Assembly (NCBI RefSeq): GCF_002909255.1
Contig: NZ_PIOB01000005.1
Span: forward strand, 333,220 to 397,219
From: Arenibacter hampyeongensis
GTDB taxonomy: Bacteria; Bacteroidota; Bacteroidia; Flavobacteriales; Flavobacteriaceae
Direction of reading: 5' to 3'
DNA: 64,000 nucleotides
The notes beneath the pieces were generated by a model. That model was not told where the DNA came from. It worked only from the letters and a program-made list of their open reading frames with translations, and did no database searches. Shown in pieces: positions 7,506 through 15,631 of this stretch; positions within the stretch are counted from its first letter, which is position 1, and the number at the start of each line of letters is the position of its first letter. The translations under genes were made by a program, and so were the position numbers.

Positions 7506-8699
7506 ATGAAAAAAATATTCGAATTTATTGGCCCTGGCTTTATTACGGCAGCCATGGTTTTGGGTCCTGGCAGTTTGGCTGTGGCATCCAAGATCGGTGC
7601 GAACTACGAATATCAACTGCTGTGGATGGTACCGTTGTGCGTTTTGTTCATGGGTGCGTTTACAGTTGTTTCCACAAGAATAGGAATTTCATCTGAGATT
7701 TCATTGCTGCAACAGATACGCCTTAAATACAGTAGTTGGGTTGCAGTTGTGGTCGGGGTCGGACTCTTTTTGGTAGCAGCTTCGTTCCAAGCTGGAAATT
7801 CCATTGGTGCGGGAATGGTCTTTAGTGAGACCTTGTCCATGTCATCAACCCCATGGATCATTGGAATATCGGCCATTGCTATTTTCTTGCTGTTTTTTAA
7901 GACCTTTTATAGGATTCTTGAAAAAGTAATGATCGGTATGGTCATTTTAATGTTGGTATCCTTTGTACTTACCTTGATCATTTCTAATCCGGATCTTTCA
8001 AGATTGGGAAAACAATTTATTTTTGAAATTCCGACCGGTTCCGAAATGCTCGCTTTAGCATTGGTGGCATCCAGTTTTTCCATTGCCGGGGCCTTTTACC
8101 AATCTTATCTGGTACAGGAAAAAGGATGGACAAAAGTCAAATCAAGATCCCACGAAAGGGAAGGTATTACTGGGATTGTTTTATTGGGAGTAATTACTTC
8201 TACCGTACTCTTGGTTGGTGCATCCGTTTTATTTCCCAAGGGTATAGCGGTCAATAGCGCCACGGAAATGGGAATGGCATTGGAACCGATTTTTGGGTCC
8301 AATGCCTCCAATGCCTTTATGTTGGGGCTTTTTGCAGCCTCCTTTTCTTCCTTATTGGGTAATGCCACCTTGGGTGGCGTTTTAATATCCGATGCGCTGG
8401 GGTTTGGGATGAAACTCGAATCGATAAAAGTGCGTGCGATGGTTATGTTGGTCATTGTAATCGGTGCTGCGGTCGCGATTGTCTTCGGCAATTTACCAAT
8501 TGAACTTATTATTGTGGCTCAGGGCCTTACCGTTATCGTATCACCCTTGATCGGGCTGTTGTTGCTTTTGATCGCCTTTGTAAAATCGGCAAAAAAAGAG
8601 ATGGAATTGGGCATTGTCCTAAAGGTTTTGCTGATTATAGGTTGGTTGATTTTATTATTTTTGGCCTTGGCCAATGGGTATAACCTTTTTATGAAATAG
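7506..8699 (+). CDS. Nramp-like membrane transporter with non-canonical substrate motifs
   Basis: 397 aa with about 11 hydrophobic helices. The opening GPGFITAAMV, then YQLLWMVPL in TM2, align with Nramp/MntH proteins. The TM1 motif that binds metal in MntH (DPGN) is here GPGS (residues 20-23). The TM6 motif (A-x-x-M-P-H) is replaced around residues 190-200, where the sequence reads AGAFYQSYLVQE. Canonical metal ligands Asp, Asn and Met are therefore missing. It probably carries another substrate, perhaps an organic solute matching the enzymes encoded next, or a metal by different ligands. The stop is 3 bp before the next start, so it is the first gene of a tight operon. Confidence 0.85.
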   Translation: MKKIFEFIGPGFITAAMVLGPGSLAVASKIGANYEYQLLWMVPLCVLFMGAFTVVSTRIGISSEISLLQQIRLKYSSWVAVVVGVGLFLVAASFQAGNSIGAGMVFSETLSMSSTPWIIGISAIAIFLLFFKTFYRILEKVMIGMVILMLVSFVLTLIISNPDLSRLGKQFIFEIPTGSEMLALALVASSFSIAGAFYQSYLVQEKGWTKVKSRSHEREGITGIVLLGVITSTVLLVGASVLFPKGIAVNSATEMGMALEPIFGSNASNAFMLGLFAASFSSLLGNATLGGVLISDALGFGMKLESIKVRAMVMLVIVIGAAVAIVFGNLPIELIIVAQGLTVIVSPLIGLLLLLIAFVKSAKKEMELGIVLKVLLIIGWLILLFLALANGYNLFMK

Positions 8700-8702
8700 C
8701 CT

Positions 8703-9719
8703 ATGCAAACTGTAGAAGAACTTGAGCTTAGATTATCGGAACCCTCGGAAAGACTGATCAAGGATGTTGCGAAGATCCAAGGTGATATTATGATTTTGGG
8801 TCTGGGAGGAAAAATGGGTCCAAGTTTGGCTAAATTGCTGAAAAGGGCCCTAGATAAGTCCGGGACATCAAAAAAAGTAATGGGGGCCTCGCGGTTTTCA
8901 GACGCAGGAATGTACAACGAACTTTCCGATTTCGGAATAGAATGTTATAAGGTAGATTTATTGAACGATGCCGCGTTAAATGGCCTGCCCCATTCCGAAA
9001 ATGTCATCTATATGGCAGGTAATAAGTTCGGGACTGCCGGCAACGAGCATTTTACCTGGGCGATGAACGCCTATCTTCCGGGAAGGGTGTCGGAGAAATA
9101 CAAACACTCCAATATCGTTGTGTTTTCAACTGGAAACATTTATCCCTTTATGCCCATCGAAAGCGGTGGCGCAACGGAAAACATAAGACCTTCGCCGATC
9201 GGGGAGTATGCCCAGTCCTGTTTAGGTAGGGAGAGGGTGTTCGAGCATTTTTCGGTAAGGAACGGCACCAAAATGTTAATGTACCGTTTGAACTATGCTC
9301 TGGATTTAAGATACGGTGTGCTTTTGGAGGTCGCCAAAAAAGTGATTTCCGAAAAGCCCATCGATTTGAGCATGGGTCATGTCAATGTTATCTGGCAGGG
9401 CGATGCCAACGAGTATGCCATCAGAAGCCTATTGCATTGCGAATCCCCGGTCAATAAATTAAATATTACTGGTCCGGAAAACATATCGGTGAAATGGCTT
9501 GCCGAACAATTCGGCGAACATTTCGAAAAAAAACCGATTTTTGAGAACCAGCCAGCCGAAACGGCCTTGTTGAACAATGCTTCGCGCTCGTTCGAACTTT
9601 TCGGAAAGCCTTTCGTTACCCTAAACGAAATGATTATGATGACGGTAAAATGGATAAAAATTGGAGGAAAGGAAATTGGCAAACCCACCCATTTTCAAGA
9701 GCGAAAAGGGAATTTCTAA
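8703..9719 (+). CDS. NAD-dependent epimerase/dehydratase-family protein
   Basis: 338 aa. The N-terminal Rossmann fold shows in ILGLGGKMGPSLAK (GxGGxxG), and VVFSTGNIYPF is the usual SDR strand with the catalytic Ser/Thr. At the expected YxxxK site the sequence is EYAQSCLGRE, with Cys where Lys normally stands. The enzyme may use another base or have lost redox chemistry. It presumably acts on a sugar or polyol derivative in the cytoplasm. It lies 3 bp after the transporter and 29 bp before the aldolase start, in one operon. Confidence 0.82.
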   Translation: MQTVEELELRLSEPSERLIKDVAKIQGDIMILGLGGKMGPSLAKLLKRALDKSGTSKKVMGASRFSDAGMYNELSDFGIECYKVDLLNDAALNGLPHSENVIYMAGNKFGTAGNEHFTWAMNAYLPGRVSEKYKHSNIVVFSTGNIYPFMPIESGGATENIRPSPIGEYAQSCLGRERVFEHFSVRNGTKMLMYRLNYALDLRYGVLLEVAKKVISEKPIDLSMGHVNVIWQGDANEYAIRSLLHCESPVNKLNITGPENISVKWLAEQFGEHFEKKPIFENQPAETALLNNASRSFELFGKPFVTLNEMIMMTVKWIKIGGKEIGKPTHFQERKGNF

Positions 9720-9748
9720 ACTTTATTGCTCTAAAGGAACTCAAAACA

Positions 9749-10813
9749 ATGAAAGATTTGGATCCAAAAATAAAGGAATTATTAGATGAAGGAACAGTGA
9801 TTCCGGCCCATCCTTTGGCCCTTACCAACGACCGTAAGTTGGATGAAGCTCGGCAACGCCTTTTGACTCGATATTATATAGCTTCCGGTGCAGGTGGCAT
9901 AGCCATTGGCGTACATACCACCCAATTCCAGATACGCGATCCTGAAATTGGATTGTACCGAAGGGTGTTGGATTTGGCGATTGAAGAAATCGACAAGGCG
10001 AATCTAACCCAACCCTTCATAAAGGTAGCCGGGGTAAGTGGCAATACCGAACAAGCAATCAAGGAAGCCAAAATATGTGCTAAATTGGGGTATGACATTG
10101 TGCTGGTCAGTACAAACGGATTGGGCGATTGGCCCGAAGAGGCACTTTTGGAACGTACCCGAAAGATTGCCGAGGTCATTCCCGTATTCGGCTTTTACCT
10201 TCAGCCGGCGGTAGGAGGGAAGGTGTTGAGTTTTGATTTTTGGAAGGCTTTTGCCGAAATAAAGAATGTTCACGCCATAAAAATGGCCCCATTCAACCGT
10301 TATCAGACCTTGGAAGTGGTCAGGGCGGTCTGTGAATCGTCGCGATGCGATGACATCGCCCTTTATACGGGCAACGATGATAATATAGTCAATGATCTAT
10401 TGACCACCTATAAGTTCAGTGTCAATAATAAACCTGTAACCAAAGAGATAGTTGGTGGATTGCTCGGTCATTGGGCCGTCTGGACAAGTAAGGCCGTTGA
10501 ACTGCTCGACAAGATAAAACAAGTAAAAAAGAGTGGAAGTAACTTGCCAAAGGAACTATTGACCTTGAACTTGGCCGTAACCGATTCAAATGCCGCTTTT
10601 TTCGATGCCGCCAATAATTTTCATGGATGTATCGCGGGCATTCACGAGGTATTGTACCGACAAGGAATTTTAAAGGGCATATGGTGCCTGGATGAAAATG
10701 AAGGCCTTTCCCTAGGACAAAAGGAGGAAATTGATCGCGTTTACCGTGATTACCCAGAACTGAATGATGATGAGTTTATAAGGGTTAATATTGAGAAATG
10801 GATGGAGGATTAG
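9749..10813 (+). CDS. Dihydrodipicolinate synthase / N-acetylneuraminate lyase-family protein
   Basis: 354 aa from ATG 9749. A longer frame opens at 9650 but would overlap the preceding gene by 70 bp and add unrelated residues; MKDLDPKIKELLDEG is a sensible start. The (beta/alpha)8 class I aldolase fold is indicated by GAGGIAIGVHTTQF, VAGVSGNTEQAI, GFYLQPAVGG and HAIKMAPFNRY; the Lys in the last is the likely Schiff-base residue. Such enzymes cleave or form 2-keto-3-deoxy acids. Substrate unknown. Placement between an epimerase and an oxidoreductase suggests a short catabolic pathway. Confidence 0.85.
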   Translation: MKDLDPKIKELLDEGTVIPAHPLALTNDRKLDEARQRLLTRYYIASGAGGIAIGVHTTQFQIRDPEIGLYRRVLDLAIEEIDKANLTQPFIKVAGVSGNTEQAIKEAKICAKLGYDIVLVSTNGLGDWPEEALLERTRKIAEVIPVFGFYLQPAVGGKVLSFDFWKAFAEIKNVHAIKMAPFNRYQTLEVVRAVCESSRCDDIALYTGNDDNIVNDLLTTYKFSVNNKPVTKEIVGGLLGHWAVWTSKAVELLDKIKQVKKSGSNLPKELLTLNLAVTDSNAAFFDAANNFHGCIAGIHEVLYRQGILKGIWCLDENEGLSLGQKEEIDRVYRDYPELNDDEFIRVNIEKWMED

Positions 10814-10873
10814 TTGTATTGTTTCAACTTTTAAATTTCAGTATAGTTAGAATCAAAATAAAAAATAGCGTTT

Positions 10874-12181
10874 ATGAAAAAACTAAATAAAACCGACAGA
10901 AGAGCTTTCGTAAAGACCTCGGCCAAAACGCTAGCAGCCGGTATGGTCTTCAGCCACTTACCGATATTTTCAAGTGCCAACGTAATGGGGCAGGAGATAA
11001 TTAAATTGGGATTGGTAGGTTGTGGTGGCCGAGGAACCGGAGCTATTTTTCAGGCCTTGACCGCTTCAAAATCCGTACAACTGGTGGCTATGGGTGATGT
11101 TTTCAAGCATGAGCTCGATAATAGCCTTCAACAGGTAACCACCAAATTTGCCGATCAGGTAGCTGTACCGAAAGAGCGTCAATTTTTGGGGTTGGATGCT
11201 TTTGAGAAGGTTATTGCGGAGTGTGATGCCGTCATCTTGGCCACCCCGCCGGGATTTCGTCCCCAACATTTTCAACATGCCATAGATGCAGGAAAGCATG
11301 TGTTTTTGGAAAAACCGTTGGCAGTAGATGGCCCTGGCTATCGTAAAATAATCGAAACGGGAAAAAAGGCGGCAGACAAAAAGCTAAATGTTGTTGTAGG
11401 TCTGCAGTTCCGGTACGAAATTGCCATGAACGAAATGGTAGCAAAAATACATTCAGGGGAAATCGGAGACGTGCTTTCTGCCGATGTGTATTATAATGTG
11501 GGCAAAGCCACCGTACACCCTCGAAAGGAAGGCCAGACAGAGCTGGAGTACCAGATCAGTAACTGGCATTATTTTAATTGGCTTTGGGGAGGGCAGTTGG
11601 CTGGGCAGGCCATACACCAGATCGATGTAATCAACTGGATAAAACAGGGTTACCCCATAAAAGCAAGTGGAATGGGAGGAAGGGCAATGCTGGAAGGCCC
11701 AGATCATGGGGAAATATTTGATCATCATTATGTGGAGTTTGAATATGCCGATGGCTCTAAATTACACGTACAATGTCGACAAATGGACAATTGCGCCAAT
11801 CGAATGGGGTTCAATGTTCAAGGTACCAAAGCTAGGGCCGATGAGCGTTATCAGTTTCTCGATAATCGGGGAAATGCGCTTTGGCGATACCGTGATAGGG
11901 ACGACCCTTCGTCTTCACAGATTGAACAAGATGTGTTTATCGGCGCGATATTGGGATCCAAACCTTATGTGAACAACGTTGAATTCGGTGCCGAAAGCAG
12001 CATGACCACGATTATGGGCCGTATGGCAATAGAGTCCGGCCAAATCATAGAATTGGATAAGGCCAAGGCCTCCGATCTCGGTATCGTCCCAGATCCAATG
12101 TCATGGGATATGAGAATGTCCAATGCACCCTTGGAAGATGGTAATTATGCCATACCAAAGCCGGGCGTGAGGGTGCTGTAG
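10874..12181 (+). CDS. Gfo/Idh/MocA-family oxidoreductase with Tat signal
   Basis: 435 aa. The N-terminus has a twin-arginine motif (DRRAFVK) followed by a hydrophobic stretch, so it is probably exported folded with its cofactor. The NAD(P)-binding loop reads GLVGCGGRGTGA, and the family signature EKPLAVD follows at about residue 145. The C-terminal half is the usual alpha/beta substrate domain. Exported members in Bacteroidota often act on glycans or sugar derivatives, using tightly bound NAD. It ends the four-gene cluster, 60 bp after the aldolase gene. Confidence 0.88.
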   Translation: MKKLNKTDRRAFVKTSAKTLAAGMVFSHLPIFSSANVMGQEIIKLGLVGCGGRGTGAIFQALTASKSVQLVAMGDVFKHELDNSLQQVTTKFADQVAVPKERQFLGLDAFEKVIAECDAVILATPPGFRPQHFQHAIDAGKHVFLEKPLAVDGPGYRKIIETGKKAADKKLNVVVGLQFRYEIAMNEMVAKIHSGEIGDVLSADVYYNVGKATVHPRKEGQTELEYQISNWHYFNWLWGGQLAGQAIHQIDVINWIKQGYPIKASGMGGRAMLEGPDHGEIFDHHYVEFEYADGSKLHVQCRQMDNCANRMGFNVQGTKARADERYQFLDNRGNALWRYRDRDDPSSSQIEQDVFIGAILGSKPYVNNVEFGAESSMTTIMGRMAIESGQIIELDKAKASDLGIVPDPMSWDMRMSNAPLEDGNYAIPKPGVRVL

Positions 12182-12182
12182 A

Positions 12183-12335
12183 ATGAAAGGATTTGTTTAT
12201 TGTAGTGCCGAAGAAATCAATAATTTCTAATCAGATATTAAACTTCATTTTGAAGCATCTACTGAAAGAAGCGGCGGGGATATTAGTGTCATATGCGTTA
12301 ATCCTAATGGTAGAATCATTAAGGGCATTACTTAA
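12183..12335 (+). pseudogene. Short decayed frame downstream of the Gfo/Idh gene
   Basis: An ATG at 12183 opens MKGFVYCSAEEINNF, then TAA, then a further stretch including SDIKLHFEASTERSGG and VNPNGRIIKGIT to a second TAA at 12333. It may be a degraded short gene; there is no homology I recognise. A longer overlapping frame from 12193 runs into the antisense of the next gene and looks non-coding. Confidence 0.2.
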
Positions 12336-12337
12336 AA

Positions 12338-14389
12338 TTAATCATCCGCCCATTGAGATACTTTTTGAATTGATTTGTAGGCATCAGGCCTATCCAAATT
12401 CATATAAAGTTCTTCGATCCACTCGTAGGTTTTAGGCCGATTGCCGATAACAACCAATTCATTGGGAAATTGCAAACCAGCCACTTGCGGTAGATCGGTC
12501 ACTCTCAAACAATTGAGCATTTCTATGGCTTCGCCCTTGCCAGTTGGGTCGCTGGGCACATTCTGGGTCGCTGGGGGGTCTTTAAGCAAAAGTGATTTTA
12601 TGTTACCGTCCAACATGGCGACATATGGGGCAATAGCCGCCATTTCGTCCTGCGCTAGAATACTAATGTTGTTGGTATCCACACCTGGGATGCTTCGCAA
12701 GGCTTCCAAACAGCGAAGCACGTCATAGACACGCATTGATGCGATGGTTCTTCCCGTCCAAGCTGCTGCCCTCCGGATATGCCATTGTTGTGATGCGGAC
12801 CAGCCCGTGTCCCCGATGCCCCGTGCCTCGAAATAGGCAACGATCATTTTTTCGTCCAGACCACTGGCCAATCCTTCCGATGCATAACGTTCTTCATTAG
12901 GGTTTTTCAAGACCAAAAGAAGCGGTTGATCCTTATCCCTCCGTTGCCCTATTTGCATCGAAACCTTCAAACGCCATCCTTCCTCGGAAACAAAGCTGTA
13001 GTCCTTTCGTTCATCTCCCGACTTACTCGAAGACCTAAAATCCAATCGCATATCCAGCGGTCCGGGTTCGTCGGGAAATGCACCAAACGTTTTTTCCTTC
13101 AAAAAAAACTTAACCCTGTTTCTATAGGAATCCAGTTGTTCTACCGTTTTAATTTCTGGCGGTGAGGCCAACTCCACAAATGAATTTTGGATAGTTTTCG
13201 TTTTATCGTCTTTTGGCACACCATTTACATATACTTTTAGTTCTTCCTCCGACAGTTCCTTGGTGGTGTCAATATTAATAAGGGCTTCCGGTTTTGCCTT
13301 CTTTCCTTTTAATTCTTTTATAAAGAATGATAAAATTTCTGGTCGCAGTTCTTCCTTCGATCCATAACTATGTCCCCCAGTCGCATCTTTCATAATCAGA
13401 TTTTCTGGCTTTCCGTAAAAGGAATAAATGGGTTTTGTTTTATTGAACAGCGTATGGACTGCCTCGATGGAGTAGTATAGGTCACGGTTTGGTTGTGCAA
13501 TCATAAATGGTCGTGGTGCAATCAATGCACCGATGTCGGAGAAGTCGATGCCATAGGTATTGATCGGCATCATACAGTCGCAATGATCATCGATTGTTTT
13601 TTGAGCTATTTGGCCTTCAAGCGAACTTGCGCCTGCCACGGCCGCAGCAGCTTTTATTCGTGGATCGGCAGCTGGTAAATACCAGCTTTGGGAGCCACCT
13701 CCAGAAATGCCGGTTACGCCCAGATTATTTTTATCTACTTCCGGCATTGCGGACAATAGATCTAAGCCTCTAATGCCGTTCCATACTTCCACCCCCGCAG
13801 GATTGTAGCCTCTGCTATACCAATGGAACCATCCGTTCGATTCTTGCCCTAAATGTTCACCTTCTACTTCTCCTCTTTGAATGGTTTCGATAATCATGCA
13901 CACAAAGCCGTTTTCAGCGAAATTCTTGGCATGTGCTTGATAGTTGTATTTTTGGGAATGGGCATGGCCACTAACATACAAAATGGCGGGCACTGGTTTT
14001 TTGATTCCATTGGGAATATAGAGGTTGGCGGGCACATATAGACCGGGCAAAGATTCGTAGTATAGCTTTTCGATCCGGTATCCCTTTTTTTGAATGCTTC
14101 CTGTTTTGGTTACATTTAAGGGAGACCTTTTTCCTTGAAGGGGCTTTCCCTGTAGCCCTAACATCTCAATAAATTGTTGGTGCCTCTCCTCGCGGACAGC
14201 CTCCCAGTCCTTCAAATTTTTAATATCATTTAAGGAATTACGGGTAATATTGCTGGCCACCTTACACAGATGTTGACGAATGTTATTTGGTTGATCAAAG
14301 TTAGGATCAACTGTAAGCCCAAAAGATTGAGGGAATGTCAACATTGAACAAAATGCAGAAAGAAGGATTACAATAGATTGACTTTTCAT
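12338..14389 (-). CDS. Exported acetylxylan-esterase-like alpha/beta hydrolase
   Basis: 683 aa. The N-terminus is a Sec signal peptide (MKSQSIVILLSAFCSMLTFP). The first catalytic domain (about 100-350) has YVSGHAHS at the oxyanion region, the nucleophile elbow GVTGISGGGSQSW, and a late GGHSYG that could supply the His. A second half (about 400-683) looks like a diverged hydrolase domain without a clear GxSxG. It likely acts in the periplasm on esters of polysaccharides or peptides, as in the acetylxylan esterase / prolyl oligopeptidase superfamily. It is convergent with the upstream catabolic cluster. Confidence 0.78.
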   Translation of the reverse strand: MKSQSIVILLSAFCSMLTFPQSFGLTVDPNFDQPNNIRQHLCKVASNITRNSLNDIKNLKDWEAVREERHQQFIEMLGLQGKPLQGKRSPLNVTKTGSIQKKGYRIEKLYYESLPGLYVPANLYIPNGIKKPVPAILYVSGHAHSQKYNYQAHAKNFAENGFVCMIIETIQRGEVEGEHLGQESNGWFHWYSRGYNPAGVEVWNGIRGLDLLSAMPEVDKNNLGVTGISGGGSQSWYLPAADPRIKAAAAVAGASSLEGQIAQKTIDDHCDCMMPINTYGIDFSDIGALIAPRPFMIAQPNRDLYYSIEAVHTLFNKTKPIYSFYGKPENLIMKDATGGHSYGSKEELRPEILSFFIKELKGKKAKPEALINIDTTKELSEEELKVYVNGVPKDDKTKTIQNSFVELASPPEIKTVEQLDSYRNRVKFFLKEKTFGAFPDEPGPLDMRLDFRSSSKSGDERKDYSFVSEEGWRLKVSMQIGQRRDKDQPLLLVLKNPNEERYASEGLASGLDEKMIVAYFEARGIGDTGWSASQQWHIRRAAAWTGRTIASMRVYDVLRCLEALRSIPGVDTNNISILAQDEMAAIAPYVAMLDGNIKSLLLKDPPATQNVPSDPTGKGEAIEMLNCLRVTDLPQVAGLQFPNELVVIGNRPKTYEWIEELYMNLDRPDAYKSIQKVSQWADD

Positions 14390-14601
14390 TGAATTGTGTT
14401 TTTACTTTTTTAACCTAAACTGCTGCATCCATCCACTCTAGATTCACGATTTCTGCTACTGACTAGATTTGTTGTAGTTTTTTATTTCAATACACTTTAC
14501 TTACAATATATAAAAATATACTACCAAATGAATTTGAATAAGATGTCTAAAAAGTTGTAAATCAAAAAGAAACAACCTGGAAATCCTTGGGTATGGAAAT
14601 T

Positions 14602-15222
14602 TTAAAACAATAGGTTTAAGTTAGTGCCGGTAAGATTTTGGACATTGGCAGTTATTTTTTCAATGGGCCAGTCCCACCATTGCTGTTCCAATAATTTGGC
14701 AATGTCCCCTTCTGAAAAACGTTTGCGGATCAATTTGGACGGATTGCCCCCAACTATACTATAGGGCTCTACATCCTTTACCACCTTGGTGTTGCTGGCT
14801 ATAATTGCTCCATCGCCAATTGTAATTCCCGGCATAATGGTGGCTTTGTAGCCAATCCAAACGTCATTGCCTATAACTGTGTTTCCTTTGGAAGGGTAGC
14901 TTTTTCCATCCATCGCATGTTTCCAATCCTTGCCAAAAATGGCGAATGGGTAAGAGGAAATTGAACTGCTCAAATGGTTGGCCCCGTTCATAATAAAGGT
15001 TACATCTGAGGCAATCATACAGAATTTTCCAATAATAAGCTTGTCACCAACAAAGTCGAAATGGTATTTGACGTTTCTCTCAAAATTGGACACATCCTCA
15101 AAATCATCGTAATAGGTATAATCACCTACTACAATATTAGGGCTCTTCACAATATTCTTTAAAAAGCAGAGTCGATCGTAATTTTCCAATGGAAATGGAT
15201 CGTTTTTATCAGGTGCGTTCAT
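14602..15222 (-). CDS. Vat/CatB-type xenobiotic O-acetyltransferase
   Basis: 206 aa, the usual length for Vat streptogramin A and CatB chloramphenicol acetyltransferases. The left-handed beta-helix hexapeptide repeats are visible (VIGNDVWIGYKATIMPGITI, then GDGAIIASNTKVV). The likely catalytic His is in FIMNGANHLSSS. The C-terminal SKLIRKRF ... WWDWPIEKI is typical of the Vat group. It would transfer acetyl from acetyl-CoA to a hydroxyl group, possibly on an antibiotic. It is a single gene with no mobile element beside it. Whether it confers resistance cannot be read from sequence. Confidence 0.88.
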   Translation of the reverse strand: MNAPDKNDPFPLENYDRLCFLKNIVKSPNIVVGDYTYYDDFEDVSNFERNVKYHFDFVGDKLIIGKFCMIASDVTFIMNGANHLSSSISSYPFAIFGKDWKHAMDGKSYPSKGNTVIGNDVWIGYKATIMPGITIGDGAIIASNTKVVKDVEPYSIVGGNPSKLIRKRFSEGDIAKLLEQQWWDWPIEKITANVQNLTGTNLNLLF

Positions 15223-15631
15223 AACATTAAAAATTTGATAAATAACTAATTAAAATACCTACCGTAAAACTGAAAAGGGAATGCTGAAATGATAGTTTTT
15301 TAATTTGAAATAATTTCCATATCCACAAATTAAGCCAATTGAAGCGATTACGAAAGAGTCCATAAATTCGGAAGTTGACAAGAATGATCCTTGTTATTAC
15401 AAATATATTAAAAAGTAAAGTTTCAAAAACAAAATGCCCAAACGGTATTATAAGGGTAAAAATTCTTTTTGTTTTGGGAAATAATCTAAGTGCGAACTAC
15501 AAAATTAATCCATGGAAAACCAAAGTACAGTTAACTTCTTTTTTAAAACTAATACCGAAAATGGTTTTTATAAATTATTGTATTTTTGATTTGATTCCCA
15601 ATTTATATAAACCGCTTAAGATTTTTTTCCA
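15223..15631. other. AT-rich divergent intergenic region
   Basis: About 409 bp separates the acetyltransferase (-) from the cyclase gene (+). An open frame at 15375-15668 overlaps the cyclase start and has no recognisable protein features. I see only the candidate promoter box at 15581. Confidence 0.5.
15581..15588 (+). promoter_or_regulatory. Candidate -7 box (TATTTTTG)
   Basis: Matches TAnnTTTG, 43 bp before the ATG of the cyclase-fusion gene. Confidence 0.45.

Noticed and set aside
12193..12435. 80-codon frame after the Gfo/Idh gene
   Set aside because: Runs antisense into the hydrolase gene and has no features of a real protein.
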